The notes beneath the pieces were generated by a model. The model was given only the letters and a program-made list of their open reading frames with translations, had not been told where the DNA came from and searched no databases. The position numbers were made by a program, and so were the translations under genes. Below, piece after piece: positions 29,339-39,642 of a DNA stretch of 44,238 nt (its first letter is position 1; every line of letters begins with the position of its first letter). Location: NCBI RefSeq assembly GCF_001673365.1, contig NZ_LZLS01000048.1:1-44238 (forward strand), given 5' to 3'. Source of the DNA: Mycobacterium asiaticum (GTDB lineage: Bacteria; Actinomycetota; Actinomycetes; Mycobacteriales; Mycobacteriaceae).

Positions 29339-30522
29339 CGCCGTCCTCCCGTCGCCCTGGCAATGTCCAGCGCGGCCTGAGCCACCTGTCGGGCCGCATC
29401 GCGGTGTCCGACCTGGGCGGCTGCCGTCGTCATCGCGGCCAGTCGCGGCGCGTCGGTGAGCAGTCCGGACACTTCGCGCGCCACTAGATCCGGGGTCAGG
29501 GCGGCGTCGGCGACCAGCATGCCGCCGCCGGCGTTGACCACCGGCAGCGCGTTGAGCCGCTGCTCGCCGTTGCCGATCGGCAGCGGCACATAGATGGCCG
29601 GCAGACCGACGGCGGATACCTCGGCCACCGTCATCGCCCCGGACCGGCAGATCACCAGATCGGCGGCCGAGTAGGCCAGGTCCATCCGGTCGAGGTAGGG
29701 CACCGCGACGTAGGGCGGATCGCCGGGGTCGGGGGTGCGCAGCTCGAGGGTGTTCTTGGGTCCGTGCGCGTGCAATACGGAAACGCCGGCGGCGGCCAGG
29801 GCGGCGGCGGCCCCCGACACCGCGCGGTTGAGCGAGACCGCCCCCTGCGAACCGCCGAACACCAACAGCACCCGGGCATCCTCGGTGAACCCGAAGTGGG
29901 CGCGCGCTTGGGCGCGCAGCGCGGCCCGGTCCAGCGCCGTGATGGCCGCCCGCACCGGCACGCCCACCACTTCGGCGCGGCGCAGACCCGAATCGGGTAC
30001 CGCGGACAGGATGCGGTCGGCCGAGCGGGCGCCCACCCGATTGGCCAGGCCCGCGCGGGCGTTCGCCTCGTGGATCACCACCGGTATGCGCCGGCGTCTG
30101 CGTCCCGAAAAGCGACCGCCACGGGCGGCCAGATACGCGGGCAGTGCTACATAGCCGCCGAACCCGATGACCACATCGGCGTCGACGCCGTCGAGCACCG
30201 CCCGGGTCTCGCGAACCGCCCGCCACACCCGAGGTGGCAGCCGGGCCAGGTCACCGCTGGGTTTGCGCGGCAGCGGTACCGGGGTGATCAGCTCCAGGTG
30301 ATAGCCGCGTTCGGGCACCAACCGCGTCTCGAGTCCGCGCGCGGTGCCCAGCGCGGTAATCCTGATCTGGGGGTCCAGTGCGCTCAGTGCGTCGGCGACG
30401 GCCATGGCGGGCTCCACATGCCCGGCGGTCCCCCCGCCGGCCAGCACGACCGAGAACGCGGCACCGGCGGGCAGGGGACTCGCCCCTGGCCCGCCGGTCG
30501 ACTCGCTGACCTTGTCGTTCAC
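29335..30522 (-). CDS. murG: Lipid II synthase MurG (UDP-GlcNAc transferase)
   Basis: The 395-residue peripheral membrane GT-B glycosyltransferase adds GlcNAc to lipid I, making lipid II. The first glycine-rich loop [19 protein letters not shown] (about residues 25-43) and [14 protein letters not shown] bind the lipid pyrophosphate; the UDP-GlcNAc site is marked by [38 protein letters not shown] and GNGEQRLNA. An N-terminal extension of about 20 residues (Gly/Pro/Ala-rich) precedes the fold. Its start overlaps the ftsW stop by four bases and its stop overlaps the murC start. Confidence 0.96.
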   Translation of the reverse strand: MNDKVSESTGGPGASPLPAGAAFSVVLAGGGTAGHVEPAMAVADALSALDPQIRITALGTARGLETRLVPERGYHLELITPVPLPRKPSGDLARLPPRVWRAVRETRAVLDGVDADVVIGFGGYVALPAYLAARGGRFSGRRRRRIPVVIHEANARAGLANRVGARSADRILSAVPDSGLRRAEVVGVPVRAAITALDRAALRAQARAHFGFTEDARVLLVFGGSQGAVSLNRAVSGAAAALAAAGVSVLHAHGPKNTLELRTPDPGDPPYVAVPYLDRMDLAYSAADLVICRSGAMTVAEVSAVGLPAIYVPLPIGNGEQRLNALPVVNAGGGMLVADAALTPDLVAREVSGLLTDAPRLAAMTTAAAQVGHRDAARQVAQAALDIARATGGRR

Positions 30523-32144
30523 CCGTAACGCTGACCTTCCAATGCTCGTACGCGCCGTGTCTGGCGCTGGCCGGCGTAGCGCTGGCCAGATCCATGATGC
30601 CCCTCGCGCAAGTGACCGCTGCCCCCAGATCGCCGCGCCGTGCGAGGCAGACTCTTCTTCTTGGTCTGCTGCGGAGGACGGGGCGTGCGACGAGTGGGTT
30701 GTTTAGCCGCTTGCGGCTGTGGACGTTTGCGGTCGCGGAACGCCTCGAGCCGGCTCGGCACGTAGGGTTCCGGCAGCGGCAACCGCAGCAGCCGGTTCAC
30801 TTTATCGTCGCGCCCGGCGCGCAGCGCGGCCACCGCTTCGGGCTCATGTCGGGCGGCACTGGCGATGATGCCGATCTGGGTCAGGGTCGCGGCCGTGGAC
30901 GTTCCGCCAGCCGAGATCAGCGGCAGTTGCAAGCCGGTGACCGGCAGCAGGCCGATCACGTAGCCGATGTTGATGAACGCCTGGCCCAGCACCCACAACG
31001 TTGTGGTCGCGGTGAGCAGTCGCAGAAACGGGTCGGCGGAGCGCCGGGCAATACGCATGCCCGTGTAGGCGAACAGACCGAACAGTGCCAGCAGCCCAAC
31101 CGCGCCGATCATGCCCAGTTCCTCGCCGATGATCGCGAAGATGAAGTCGTTGTGCGCGTTGGGCAGATAGTTCCACTTGGCCACGCCCTGCCCCAGGCCG
31201 TCGCCGAAGATGCCGCCGTGCGCGAGCGCGTACTTGGCCTGGCGGGCCTGATAGCCCGAGTCCATCGGGTCGTCTTCGGGGTTGAGCCAGGACCGCACCC
31301 GGTCGGACCGGTACCCGGCGGACACAGCCAAAATGCCGCCAGCGACGAAGACCGCGGCCAACGAGGTCAGGAACACGCGAAGCGGCAGGCCGGCGTACCA
31401 CAGCAGGCCCAGCAGGATGATGCCCAGCGAGACCGTCTGTCCGAGGTCGGGTTGGGCGACGATCAGGGCCAACGCGACGATCGCGGCCGGCACCAGCGGC
31501 ACCAGCATCTCGCGCAGCGACGCGCGTTCCATGCGGCGGGCGGCCAGCAGGTGCGCGCCCCAGATGGCGAACGCCATCTTGGTCAGCTCGGAGGGCTGCA
31601 TGGAAAAGCCGGCGACCACGAACCAACCGCGGGAGCCGTTGGCTTCCTTGCCGATGCCCGGGACCAGCACCAGCACCAGCAGCACGATGGTGAACGCGAA
31701 GCCGGTGAACGCGATGCGACGCATGAATCGCACAGACATGCGCAGCGCGACGTAGCAGCCGACCAACCCGACGCAGGTCCACAGCACCTGCTTGCCGAAG
31801 ATGATCCAGGCCGAACCGTCGTCGTCGTAGGAGCGCACGCCCGAAGCCGACAGAACCATGATCAGACCCAGCGTGGTCAGCAGGGCGGCGACGGCGATGA
31901 TCAGGTGAAACGAGGTCATGGGCCGACCCAGCCAGGCACCGAACGCGGTGCGCGGACCGCTCAGTGCGGATTTGGCGGTGCTGCTCTTCGCGCTGGTTTC
32001 CCCGCCGACGGTTGGGTCGCCGTCCGGTGCGTCCGTCGGCTCAATGTCGGACGTCTCAGTGTCGGTGGCCTCAGCGTCGGACGACTTGGTCGTGTCTTCC
32101 TTCTTGTTTTCCCGGCCCAGGAACCGGGTCAGTGCGATACCCAC
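30519..32144 (-). CDS. ftsW: Septal peptidoglycan polymerase FtsW (SEDS family)
   Basis: A 541-residue integral membrane protein of the SEDS family that polymerises lipid II at the septum together with PbpB. The cytosolic N-terminus (about residues 1-75) is low-complexity, with alternating acidic/Thr units ([19 protein letters not shown]). About ten membrane helices follow. The large outer loop carries [41 protein letters not shown], with the conserved Gly and Asp residues, and [17 protein letters not shown] marks the end of the core. The C-terminal tail is very basic and Pro/Gln-rich, the FtsZ- and PbpB-interacting region in mycobacteria. GTG 32144 lies 5 bases after murD. Confidence 0.95.
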   Translation of the reverse strand: MGIALTRFLGRENKKEDTTKSSDAEATDTETSDIEPTDAPDGDPTVGGETSAKSSTAKSALSGPRTAFGAWLGRPMTSFHLIIAVAALLTTLGLIMVLSASGVRSYDDDGSAWIIFGKQVLWTCVGLVGCYVALRMSVRFMRRIAFTGFAFTIVLLVLVLVPGIGKEANGSRGWFVVAGFSMQPSELTKMAFAIWGAHLLAARRMERASLREMLVPLVPAAIVALALIVAQPDLGQTVSLGIILLGLLWYAGLPLRVFLTSLAAVFVAGGILAVSAGYRSDRVRSWLNPEDDPMDSGYQARQAKYALAHGGIFGDGLGQGVAKWNYLPNAHNDFIFAIIGEELGMIGAVGLLALFGLFAYTGMRIARRSADPFLRLLTATTTLWVLGQAFINIGYVIGLLPVTGLQLPLISAGGTSTAATLTQIGIIASAARHEPEAVAALRAGRDDKVNRLLRLPLPEPYVPSRLEAFRDRKRPQPQAAKQPTRRTPRPPQQTKKKSLPRTARRSGGSGHLREGHHGSGQRYAGQRQTRRVRALEGQRYG

Positions 32145-32149
32145 ACCGC

Positions 32150-33601
32150 CTACCGGACCGCGGCGCGGACAGCGGCGGCGAACGCGTCGCCACGTGCGCC
32201 GTAGCCGGTGAACTGGTCGAACGATGCGCCCGCGGGTGCCAGCAGCACGGTGTCGCCGGGTTTGGCCATGTCGCGGGCGGCGGCCACGGCCGCAGTCATC
32301 ACGCGGGTGCCGATGGCAGCCTCGGCGTTATCAACTTGTGTCACATCAGCAACAGAAACCACACCAGTCGCATGCATCTCAATATCCTCGCCTGTAACAA
32401 CCTGTACGACGGGGACATCTGGCGCGTGTCGTGATAACGCCTCGGCAACCTCTGCTCGATCTCGACCGAATAGCACCGCTGCGACCAGGCGCGGCGCGAT
32501 GCGCGCCACCTCCGCATCCACGGACGCGCCCTTGAGCAGGCCGCCGGCCAGCCACACCACCCGCTCATAGGCCAGCACGGAGGCTTCGGCGGCATGGGGG
32601 TTGGTGGCTTTTGAATCGTCGACGTAGGTGACCCCGTCCGCGACGGCGATCACCTCCGAACGGTGCCGGCCGGGTCGGAACGCGGCGACGGCTCGGGCAA
32701 TCGCGTCCGCGGGCACGTCGACCGCGCGGGCCAGCGCGGCCGCAGCCAGGGCGTCGAGCACACCGACCGGACCTGGCACCGGAATAGAGGTGGCCGGCAA
32801 CAGCGGTAGATCCTCGGCGAATGCGCGGTCGACCAATCGTCCGTCGCGCACACCGAGTTCCCCCGGCGCAGGCTCGCCGAGCCGGAAGCCGACGCGCACT
32901 GGTGCGGGTGCGGTGTCGCGCAGCGCGGCGGCGCGGGTGTCGTCCAGCCCGACGACCGCGACGCGGCCGGTCAGGACCCTTGCCTTGGCCGCGGTGTAGT
33001 CGGCCATGGTGTGGTGCCAGTCCAGATGATCCTCGGCGATATTGAGCACCGCACCCGCCTCGGGCAGCAGCGACGGCGCCCAATACAACTGGAAGCTGGA
33101 CAGCTCCACGGCGAGCACGTCGGCGGGCTGGCCCAACACGTCGAGGATCGGATCGCCGATATTGCCACAGAGCAGACTGCGCAGTCCGCCGGCGATCAGC
33201 ATGTCGTGCAGCATCGAGGTGGTGGTGGTCTTGCCGTTGGTGCCGGTCACCACCAGCCAGCGCCGCGGCGGCCCGTAATGACCGGCCGCGTCCAGGCGCC
33301 AGGCCAACTCGACATCGCCCCAGATCGGCACCCCGGCCGCCACGGCGGCCGCCAGCACCGGTGTGGTCGGCTGGAACCCAGGGCTAGTCACCACCAGCGC
33401 ATAGTCAGCGATCTGGTTGATGGCGGTCGCGGGGTCCACGGTCAGCACGCCGGTTTCCGCATACGGCGCCAACATGGCCGGGTCGTCGTCGCACAAGGTC
33501 GGCGTGGCGCCGTAGCCGGTCAACGCCGCGAGCACCGCGCGCCCCGTCACCCGTGCGCCGGCAATCAGAACGGGCGCACCCGGCGCCAGCGGATCAATCA
33601 C
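32150..33601 (-). CDS. murD: UDP-N-acetylmuramoyl-L-alanine--D-glutamate ligase MurD
   Basis: It adds D-glutamate, the second stem residue. The 483-residue protein has N-terminal domain [14 protein letters not shown]-loop [15 protein letters not shown] (about residues 116-130), [43 protein letters not shown], and the terminal [26 protein letters not shown] typical of MurD. The C-terminal domain includes a stretch (minus-strand codons within about 32325-32400) of clearly lower GC than the rest, encoding [20 protein letters not shown]. The start is GTG 33601, overlapping mraY by 8 bases. Confidence 0.96.
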   Translation of the reverse strand: MIDPLAPGAPVLIAGARVTGRAVLAALTGYGATPTLCDDDPAMLAPYAETGVLTVDPATAINQIADYALVVTSPGFQPTTPVLAAAVAAGVPIWGDVELAWRLDAAGHYGPPRRWLVVTGTNGKTTTTSMLHDMLIAGGLRSLLCGNIGDPILDVLGQPADVLAVELSSFQLYWAPSLLPEAGAVLNIAEDHLDWHHTMADYTAAKARVLTGRVAVVGLDDTRAAALRDTAPAPVRVGFRLGEPAPGELGVRDGRLVDRAFAEDLPLLPATSIPVPGPVGVLDALAAAALARAVDVPADAIARAVAAFRPGRHRSEVIAVADGVTYVDDSKATNPHAAEASVLAYERVVWLAGGLLKGASVDAEVARIAPRLVAAVLFGRDRAEVAEALSRHAPDVPVVQVVTGEDIEMHATGVVSVADVTQVDNAEAAIGTRVMTAAVAAARDMAKPGDTVLLAPAGASFDQFTGYGARGDAFAAAVRAAVR

Positions 33602-34679
33602 TGGTCGGGCTCAGGGCCAGAAAGTCTCCGTAGAACAAAGCGACACCGAGACCACAGCTGATCGCGGTGAGCAACCAGAACCGGATGATGACCGTGGTTT
33701 CTGCCCAGCCGACCAACTCGAAATGATGATGAAAGGGTGCCATCCGGAAGACCCGCCGCCCGGTAGTTCGGAACGCCACGATCTGCACCACCACCGAGGT
33801 GACCTCGGCGACGAACAACGACCCCAACACGACGGCGAGAATCTCGGTGCGGCTGGTGACCGAGATGCCGGCGATGATGCCGCCCAGTGCCAGCGACCCC
33901 GTGTCGCCCATGAAGATCTTGGCCGGCGCGGCGTTCCACCACAGAAACCCGATGCAGGCACCGGCGGTCGCGGCCGCCACGAGCGCCAGGTCCAGCGGGT
34001 CGCGCACGTTGTAGCAGCCGGCCTTCAGCCAGTCCGCGCAGGAATGGCGGAATTGCCAGAAGGTGATCAGCACGTACGCGGCGCTCACCATCGCCATGCA
34101 GCCCGCGGCCAGGCCGTCCAGCCCGTCGGTGAAGTTCACGGCGTTCGACCAGGCGCTGACCACGATCACGCAGAAGATCACGAACAACAGCGGCACGAAG
34201 GCGATGGTGGCGATCTCGCGCACGTAGGACAGGTTCGGACTGGCAGGTGTCTGGCCGGTGGAGTCGGGGAACTGCAGCACCAACACGCCGAACAGCACGG
34301 CAGCGGCGATCTGACCGATGGTCTTGGCCGTCTTGTTCAGCCCCAGGTTGCGCGACCGGCGGATTTTGATCAGGTCGTCGAGGAACCCGACGCCACCCAG
34401 TGCGGTGGCCAACCCGAGGACCAGCAGGCCAGATATGGAGACGCCTTCACCGTCGAACGCCAGCCCGAACAGGTGGGTGCCCAGGTAGCCGGCCCAGATA
34501 CCGGCCAGGATTGCCACCCCGCCCATCGAGGGCGTACCCCGCTTGGTGTGGTGGCTCGGCGGGCCGTCTTCGCGGATCTGATGACCGAATCCCTGCCTGG
34601 TGAACAGCCGGATCAGCACCGGGGTCAGCAGGATCGACACGGTCACCGCGATGGCGACGGCGATCAGGATCTGTCTCAC
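33594..34679 (-). CDS. mraY: Phospho-MurNAc-pentapeptide transferase MraY (MurX)
   Basis: This 361-residue polytopic membrane enzyme transfers phospho-MurNAc-pentapeptide to the lipid carrier, forming lipid I. The catalytic motifs are intact: [14 protein letters not shown] (Asp-Asp, about residues 95-108), [18 protein letters not shown] (about 185-202), [12 protein letters not shown] (about 256-267) and the cytosolic [12 protein letters not shown] histidine motif (about 316-327). About ten membrane helices are evident. It is the target of nucleoside antibiotics such as capuramycins in mycobacteria. The stop overlaps murD and the start overlaps murF. Confidence 0.97.
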   Translation of the reverse strand: MRQILIAVAIAVTVSILLTPVLIRLFTRQGFGHQIREDGPPSHHTKRGTPSMGGVAILAGIWAGYLGTHLFGLAFDGEGVSISGLLVLGLATALGGVGFLDDLIKIRRSRNLGLNKTAKTIGQIAAAVLFGVLVLQFPDSTGQTPASPNLSYVREIATIAFVPLLFVIFCVIVVSAWSNAVNFTDGLDGLAAGCMAMVSAAYVLITFWQFRHSCADWLKAGCYNVRDPLDLALVAAATAGACIGFLWWNAAPAKIFMGDTGSLALGGIIAGISVTSRTEILAVVLGSLFVAEVTSVVVQIVAFRTTGRRVFRMAPFHHHFELVGWAETTVIIRFWLLTAISCGLGVALFYGDFLALSPTSD

Positions 34680-36217
34680 GGGCGCGCGCCCCCAGCGTCA
34701 GCGCCACTTTCGGCAACCAGCGCGTCGGCCAGCGCGCCCAGGCCCGCCGAGTTGGAGGCCTTGACCAGGATCACGTCACCGGGTCGCACCTCGGCGCGCA
34801 ACAACGAAAGGGCGGCATCACGACCGTCCACCTGCACGGCTCCCCGATCACCGTCAGACCCCCACGAGCCCTCCATCACCGCACCCTGGTGCATGGCGCT
34901 CATCGACCTCCCGGTTCCGACGACAACAAGTCGAGACACATCTAATCGCACCGCGAGTCGACCGATGCGATCGTGCTCGGATATCGCGTCGTCACCGAGT
35001 TCGGCCATCTCCCCCAGCACCGCCCAGCTGCGCCTGCCTGATTCGGCGCGGCCCGCCCCGCCGTGCGCGATCCAGGCCAGCGCTTGCAGGCCGGCGCGCA
35101 TCGAGTCGGGGTTGGCGTTGTAGGCATCGTCGATCACGGTCACGCCGTCGGCGCGGGTCCGCACGTGCATCCGGTGCCGCGACACCGGTCCCGCGGCGCC
35201 GAGCGCGGCCGCAACCTGGGCGAGGGTCGCTCCGCACTCCAGTGCGACCGCGGCCGCGCACAGCGCGTTGCCGACCTGGTGGTCGCCGTAGACACCGAGC
35301 TGAACCGCTGCGGCCTCGGTGCCGGCGTGCAGGGTGAATCGCGGACGGGCCAGTTCGTCCATCGACACCGGGCCGGCGTAGACGTCGGCCTGTTCCGAGC
35401 CGGTGCTGCCCCGGCTGACCCGGACCACCCGCGCCGAGGTCACCTCGGCCATGGCAGCGACGGCCGGATCGTCGGCGTTGAGGATGACCACGCCCGAGGA
35501 CGGAACAGATTGCGGCAGTTCGGATTTGGTTTGCGCGATGATCTCCCGGGAGCCGAATTCACCTAGGTGCGCGGTGCCCACGTTGAGTACGACGCCGATC
35601 GCCGGCGGCGCGATTCGCGCCAGCGCGGCGATGTTACCGGGATGACGTGCCGACATCTCCAGGATCAGGTAGTCGGTGTCGCGGGTCGCCCGCAGCACCG
35701 TCCAGGGATGACCGAGCTCGTTGTTGAAGGACCCGGGCGGGGCGACCACCTCACCCAGCGGTTCGAGTACCGCCGCCACCAGATCCTTAGTGGACGTCTT
35801 GCCCGACGAGCCGGTGATCCCGATGATCGTCAGTCCGCCGGCCACCAACTCAGCGGCAACCGCCTTGGCCAGGGTGGCCAACGCGGCCAACACCGCCGCG
35901 CCCGATCCGTCGCTGTCATGCTCGAGCACCCCGGCGCGGCCGTCTTCGGCCTGGTGCGGCCTGACCACGATCGCGGGTACGCCGACGGGCCGGGCGGCCA
36001 GCACCGCAACCGCGCCGCCCGCCACCGCCGAAGCCGCATGGTCGTGCCCATCGGCGCGTGCGCCGGGCAGCGCCAGAAACAATCCGCCCGGACCGATTGC
36101 ACGCGAGTCGAACTCGACGGTCCCGGTTACACGAGTACTCGCGGCCTGCTGCGGCGTGATGTCGGCCAGTGCGCCGCCGACGATTTCGGCGATCTCGGCG
36201 ACGGTCAGGTCGATCAC
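34676..36217 (-). CDS. murF: UDP-MurNAc-tripeptide--D-alanyl-D-alanine ligase MurF
   Basis: It attaches the D-Ala-D-Ala dipeptide, completing the cytosolic pentapeptide. The 513-residue protein has a MurE/MurF N-terminal domain ([23 protein letters not shown]), the P-loop [14 protein letters not shown] (about residues 132-145), [41 protein letters not shown] and [15 protein letters not shown], all standard MurF segments. Start and stop each overlap neighbours by 4 bases. Confidence 0.96.
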   Translation of the reverse strand: MIDLTVAEIAEIVGGALADITPQQAASTRVTGTVEFDSRAIGPGGLFLALPGARADGHDHAASAVAGGAVAVLAARPVGVPAIVVRPHQAEDGRAGVLEHDSDGSGAAVLAALATLAKAVAAELVAGGLTIIGITGSSGKTSTKDLVAAVLEPLGEVVAPPGSFNNELGHPWTVLRATRDTDYLILEMSARHPGNIAALARIAPPAIGVVLNVGTAHLGEFGSREIIAQTKSELPQSVPSSGVVILNADDPAVAAMAEVTSARVVRVSRGSTGSEQADVYAGPVSMDELARPRFTLHAGTEAAAVQLGVYGDHQVGNALCAAAVALECGATLAQVAAALGAAGPVSRHRMHVRTRADGVTVIDDAYNANPDSMRAGLQALAWIAHGGAGRAESGRRSWAVLGEMAELGDDAISEHDRIGRLAVRLDVSRLVVVGTGRSMSAMHQGAVMEGSWGSDGDRGAVQVDGRDAALSLLRAEVRPGDVILVKASNSAGLGALADALVAESGADAGGARP

Positions 36218-37758
36218 GAGCGGGCCCCCAACGCCTCGAGTGCCTCAGCCAGCTCCACCCGGTCGTCGAACGGGCGGAGTTCGTCGGCGCTGCGCTGCCC
36301 GGTCTCGTGGCCCTTGCCAGCGACCAGCACCACATCGCCGGGTCTGGCCCAGGCGACCGCGTGCCGGATCGCCTCGCGCCGATCACCGATCTCAACGACT
36401 TGCGCTTGGGTATCGACTTCGGTTGCGCCGCTGACTATCTCGCGCCGGATCGCCGCGGGGTCCTCGCTGCGCGGATTGTCGTCGGTGACGACGACCAGGT
36501 CGGCTAGTTCGGCGGCCACCGCACCCATCGGCGCGCGCTTGCCCGGGTCTCGATCCCCGCCGGCGCCGAAAACCACGGCCAGCCGACGGTCCGGTCGCAC
36601 CAGGGTGGCCAGCACGGCACGCAACGCGCCCGGTTTGTGGGCGTAGTCCACCAGGGCCAGGAAGTCCTGGCCGCGGTCGACTTGTTCCAGTCGGCCCGGC
36701 ACCTGGGTTTGCCGCAGTCCCGGCACCGCCTGCTCCGGAGAAACCCCTACTTCATCGAGAAGGGCAAGCGCCACAAGGCAATTGGCGATGTTGTAGTGCC
36801 CGGGCAGGTCGATGCCGATGTGGTGATGCACCCCGGCCGGGTCGACCGCGGTGAACTGCTGGCCGGCGGCTCCGCTGGGTGTCACGTCGATGGCCAGCCA
36901 GTGCGCGGATTGCCCGGTGACGCTGACGGTGATCGCGTCGCCGGCCCGCTCGGCCATGGCGCGTCCGGCGTCGTCGTCGATGCACACCACCACCTTGCGA
37001 GCCCGCAACGGCGAAGCCGGATCGAACAACAACGCCTTGGCCTCGAAGTAGTCGGTCATCGTCGGGTGAAAATCCAAGTGGTCGCGCGACAGGTTGGTGA
37101 AACCGCCGACCGCGAACTCGGTGCCGTCCACCCGGCCCAGGGTCAGTGCGTGGCTGGACACCTCCATGACCACGGTGTCCACTCCGCGTTCGGCCATCGC
37201 CGCGAACATCGCCTGCAGCGCGGGCGCCTCGGGGGTGGTCAGCGCGCTGGGAATGTCGGTCCCGTCGATCCGAATCCCGATGGTCCCGACCAGCCCGGCG
37301 ACGCGGCCTGCCGCCCGCAGCCCGGCCTCGACCAAATAGGTCGTGGTGGTCTTTCCGGAGGTGCCGGTGATTCCGATGACGGCAACCTGATCCGACGGGC
37401 GCCCGTACACCTTGGCCGCCAAGTCGCCCAGCACGCCGCGCGGGACCGGATGCACCAGAACCGGTACGCCGGTAGCCAGGGCGCCCATCGCCGCCACGCC
37501 GTCAGAATCGGTGAGTACGGCGACCGCGCCGCGTTCGATGGCCGCGTCGACATGCCTGGCACCGTGCGTTGTGGAGCCGGGCAGCGCCGCGAACAAGTCA
37601 CCTGGTTCAACGTCCTGGGCACGCAGCGTCACACCGGTGATCAGCACGTCCGTGGCAGGCGGCGTAGCTGCGATTTGTGCCGCTAACACCGCAAGCGGTA
37701 CGCCGGCGACGGTGCGCGGACGTAACCCGGTGGGCACCAACTCCGCCACGGGCACCAC
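36214..37758 (-). CDS. murE: UDP-MurNAc-L-Ala-D-Glu--meso-diaminopimelate ligase MurE
   Basis: It adds the third stem residue. The substrate is meso-diaminopimelate, as shown by the DNPR motif in [12 protein letters not shown] (about residues 404-415); lysine-type enzymes differ here. Also visible are [20 protein letters not shown], the P-loop [18 protein letters not shown] (about 129-146), [41 protein letters not shown] and the terminal AGKGHETGQ. It has 514 residues from GTG 37758; GGAGG is almost adjacent to the GTG, so the exact start is uncertain (M. tuberculosis MurE is slightly longer as I recall). It heads the coupled murE-ftsQ string; the PE_PGRS gene lies upstream. Confidence 0.95.
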   Translation of the reverse strand: MVPVAELVPTGLRPRTVAGVPLAVLAAQIAATPPATDVLITGVTLRAQDVEPGDLFAALPGSTTHGARHVDAAIERGAVAVLTDSDGVAAMGALATGVPVLVHPVPRGVLGDLAAKVYGRPSDQVAVIGITGTSGKTTTTYLVEAGLRAAGRVAGLVGTIGIRIDGTDIPSALTTPEAPALQAMFAAMAERGVDTVVMEVSSHALTLGRVDGTEFAVGGFTNLSRDHLDFHPTMTDYFEAKALLFDPASPLRARKVVVCIDDDAGRAMAERAGDAITVSVTGQSAHWLAIDVTPSGAAGQQFTAVDPAGVHHHIGIDLPGHYNIANCLVALALLDEVGVSPEQAVPGLRQTQVPGRLEQVDRGQDFLALVDYAHKPGALRAVLATLVRPDRRLAVVFGAGGDRDPGKRAPMGAVAAELADLVVVTDDNPRSEDPAAIRREIVSGATEVDTQAQVVEIGDRREAIRHAVAWARPGDVVLVAGKGHETGQRSADELRPFDDRVELAEALEALGARS

Positions 37759-37893
37759 CTCCGTCCGGACACCGATCTTGCAGAGTTGTTCCCGAGATCG
37801 CTCGGCCTTGACACCCTACCCAGAGGCAAGCGACCACACGCAGAGCCGCGCCAGCGCGGTACGGGTAGGGCTGTGGCTAGTGCTCGGTTAGTT

Positions 37894-39537
37894 TCAAGAC
37901 GATCCGTTGTTCCCGTTCGTACCGAGGAACACACCACCGGTGCCACCGGCACCGCCGGTCCCGCCGAGCGCGCCATCCCCGCCGTCGCCGCCGTTTCCGA
38001 AGAATGTGGGAACGAAGGATCCCTCGTTGAATCCGCCGACGTTGCCGCCCGCTCCGCCGTTGGCAGGACCGCTGCCGAATCCGCCGTTGCCGCCGTTGCC
38101 ACCGAGGCCGATGGCGAATATGCCGCCGGCGTCGCCGCCCTTCCCGCCGTCACCGCCGGCTTGGGCGATGCTGCCGCCGCCCGCACCACCGTGACCGCCG
38201 ACGCCCAGGCCGACGACGAGCTCGCCCTGGCCACCCGCGCCGCCGACGCCGGCCACCGAGTTGTCGCTGAAGCCGCCGGCACCGCCCACACCCCCGAAAC
38301 CGAAGCCGGCGACCGCGGCGCCGGCACCACCGGTACCGCCGGCCCCTCCGGCGCCGCTGACGGCGCCGCCCCCGATTGCACCGGCACCTCCGATGCCGAC
38401 ACCGAGGACAGTTGCGCCTGCGCCGCCCATGCCTGCTGCGCCACCCCCGGCCATGCCCGAGCCGCCCATACCGGCCGCACCGCCCTGGGCGAATCCCAGC
38501 AGCACGCCAGAGACTCCGCCGTCGCCCCCTGCACCACCGACGGCGGCAGCACCAAAGCCGGCGCCGCCGGCCCCTCCGGTACCGCCGACTCCGAAGAAGT
38601 AACCTCCACCGCTGCCCCCGGCACCACCAGCGCCGGCTGTTGCCACGGACTGTCCGCCGGCACCGCCGGCGCCGCCAAGACCAACGAGCACACCGCCGGC
38701 CTCGCCACCAACACCACCGGCCCCGCCGCCGGTCAAGCCGTACCCGCCCGCACCTCCGGTGCCACCGAAAGCGACGAGTTTGCCGCCGGCACCACCGGCG
38801 CCGCCAGCCCCGCCAGTACCCGCACCGGCGTGCCCACCGGCACCGCCGCTGCCGCCCCAGCCGATGTATGGGGCGTTGCCGCCGGCTCCGCCCGCACCGG
38901 CAGTCCCGCCGAGACCGAGCAATGCCCCGCCGGCGCCGCCGGCCCCGCCGCTACCGACCAGCCAACCCCCGTTGCCGCCGGCGCCGCCCCTGCCACCGGC
39001 GAACCCGCTGCCTCCCATTCCGCCATTGCCGATCATTCCGGCATCGCCGCCGCTGCCGCCGTTCTGCAGGGTGACACCGTTGGTGTAGTTGTAGCCGTTG
39101 CCTCCGTTGCCGGACAGGAGTCCGCCCCCGCCGCCGTTGGGGTTGGCGGCCGTCCCGTCGGTGCCATTGCCGATCAGCGGGCGACCCAGCAACGCCTGGG
39201 TAGGCGCGTTCACCAGGCCCAGGATGCCGCTCTGCAACGCTCCCAGCGGCGAGGCGCTGGCCGCATCGGCCGCCGCGTACGCTCCTCCGGCCGCATTCAG
39301 TGTCTGCAGAAAACTCTGATGAAACTCCGCGGCGGCCGCGCTCAGCGACTGGTAGTGCAGGCCGTGGCTGCTGAATAGAGCGGTGATCGACGCGGATATC
39401 TCGTCGGCGCCGGCGGACAGGATTTCGGTGGTCGATACAGCCGCAGCGGCATTAGCGCTTTGCAACGACGTACCGATGCCCGAAATCTGTTGTGCGGCCG
39501 AACCCAGCATTTCTGGAACAGCAACGACAAATGACAT
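37894..39537 (-). CDS. PE_PGRS family protein, complete, inside the dcw cluster
   Basis: A complete 547-residue PE_PGRS protein. Residues 1-95 are the PE domain (MSFVVAVPEML start, two helices, YAAADAASAS end), with the Pro-Glu at residues 8-9. The linker [30 protein letters not shown] follows, then about 420 residues of Gly-Gly-X repeats unusually rich in FGVG/GIGG and Val, ending GTNGNNGSS. The PE domain and linker act in type VII (ESX-5) secretion and surface display. A Shine-Dalgarno GGAGG lies 8 bases before ATG 39537. M. tuberculosis has PE_PGRS38 nearby, with a few extra genes between it and murE that are absent here (37759-37893 is empty). Confidence 0.95.
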   Translation of the reverse strand: MSFVVAVPEMLGSAAQQISGIGTSLQSANAAAAVSTTEILSAGADEISASITALFSSHGLHYQSLSAAAAEFHQSFLQTLNAAGGAYAAADAASASPLGALQSGILGLVNAPTQALLGRPLIGNGTDGTAANPNGGGGGLLSGNGGNGYNYTNGVTLQNGGSGGDAGMIGNGGMGGSGFAGGRGGAGGNGGWLVGSGGAGGAGGALLGLGGTAGAGGAGGNAPYIGWGGSGGAGGHAGAGTGGAGGAGGAGGKLVAFGGTGGAGGYGLTGGGAGGVGGEAGGVLVGLGGAGGAGGQSVATAGAGGAGGSGGGYFFGVGGTGGAGGAGFGAAAVGGAGGDGGVSGVLLGFAQGGAAGMGGSGMAGGGAAGMGGAGATVLGVGIGGAGAIGGGAVSGAGGAGGTGGAGAAVAGFGFGGVGGAGGFSDNSVAGVGGAGGQGELVVGLGVGGHGGAGGGSIAQAGGDGGKGGDAGGIFAIGLGGNGGNGGFGSGPANGGAGGNVGGFNEGSFVPTFFGNGGDGGDGALGGTGGAGGTGGVFLGTNGNNGSS

Positions 39538-39586
39538 CGACGCGCCTCCTGTTTGGACACGATTAAGCAGGAGTCAGTATGCATAG

Positions 39587-39592
39587 CCACTG
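39587..39592 (-). promoter_or_regulatory. Candidate -10 box of the PE_PGRS gene
   Basis: TGCATA/CATACT lie in the TATGCATACT stretch on the minus strand between the pbpB stop and PE_PGRS start (39538-39642). With its own strong ribosome-binding site, it suggests the PE_PGRS gene can be transcribed apart from the dcw genes. No clear -35. Confidence 0.3.
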
Positions 39593-39642
39593 CGGACCCG
39601 AGGCTGCTTTCGGCCGAACTACCCCAGCGTGTGGCCTGCTGG

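Noticed and set aside
27869..30226. 785-residue MurC with an N-terminal extension
   Set aside because: The extension is out-of-frame murG; a TTG with GGGAGGA just upstream at 29338 gives a normal-length MurC.
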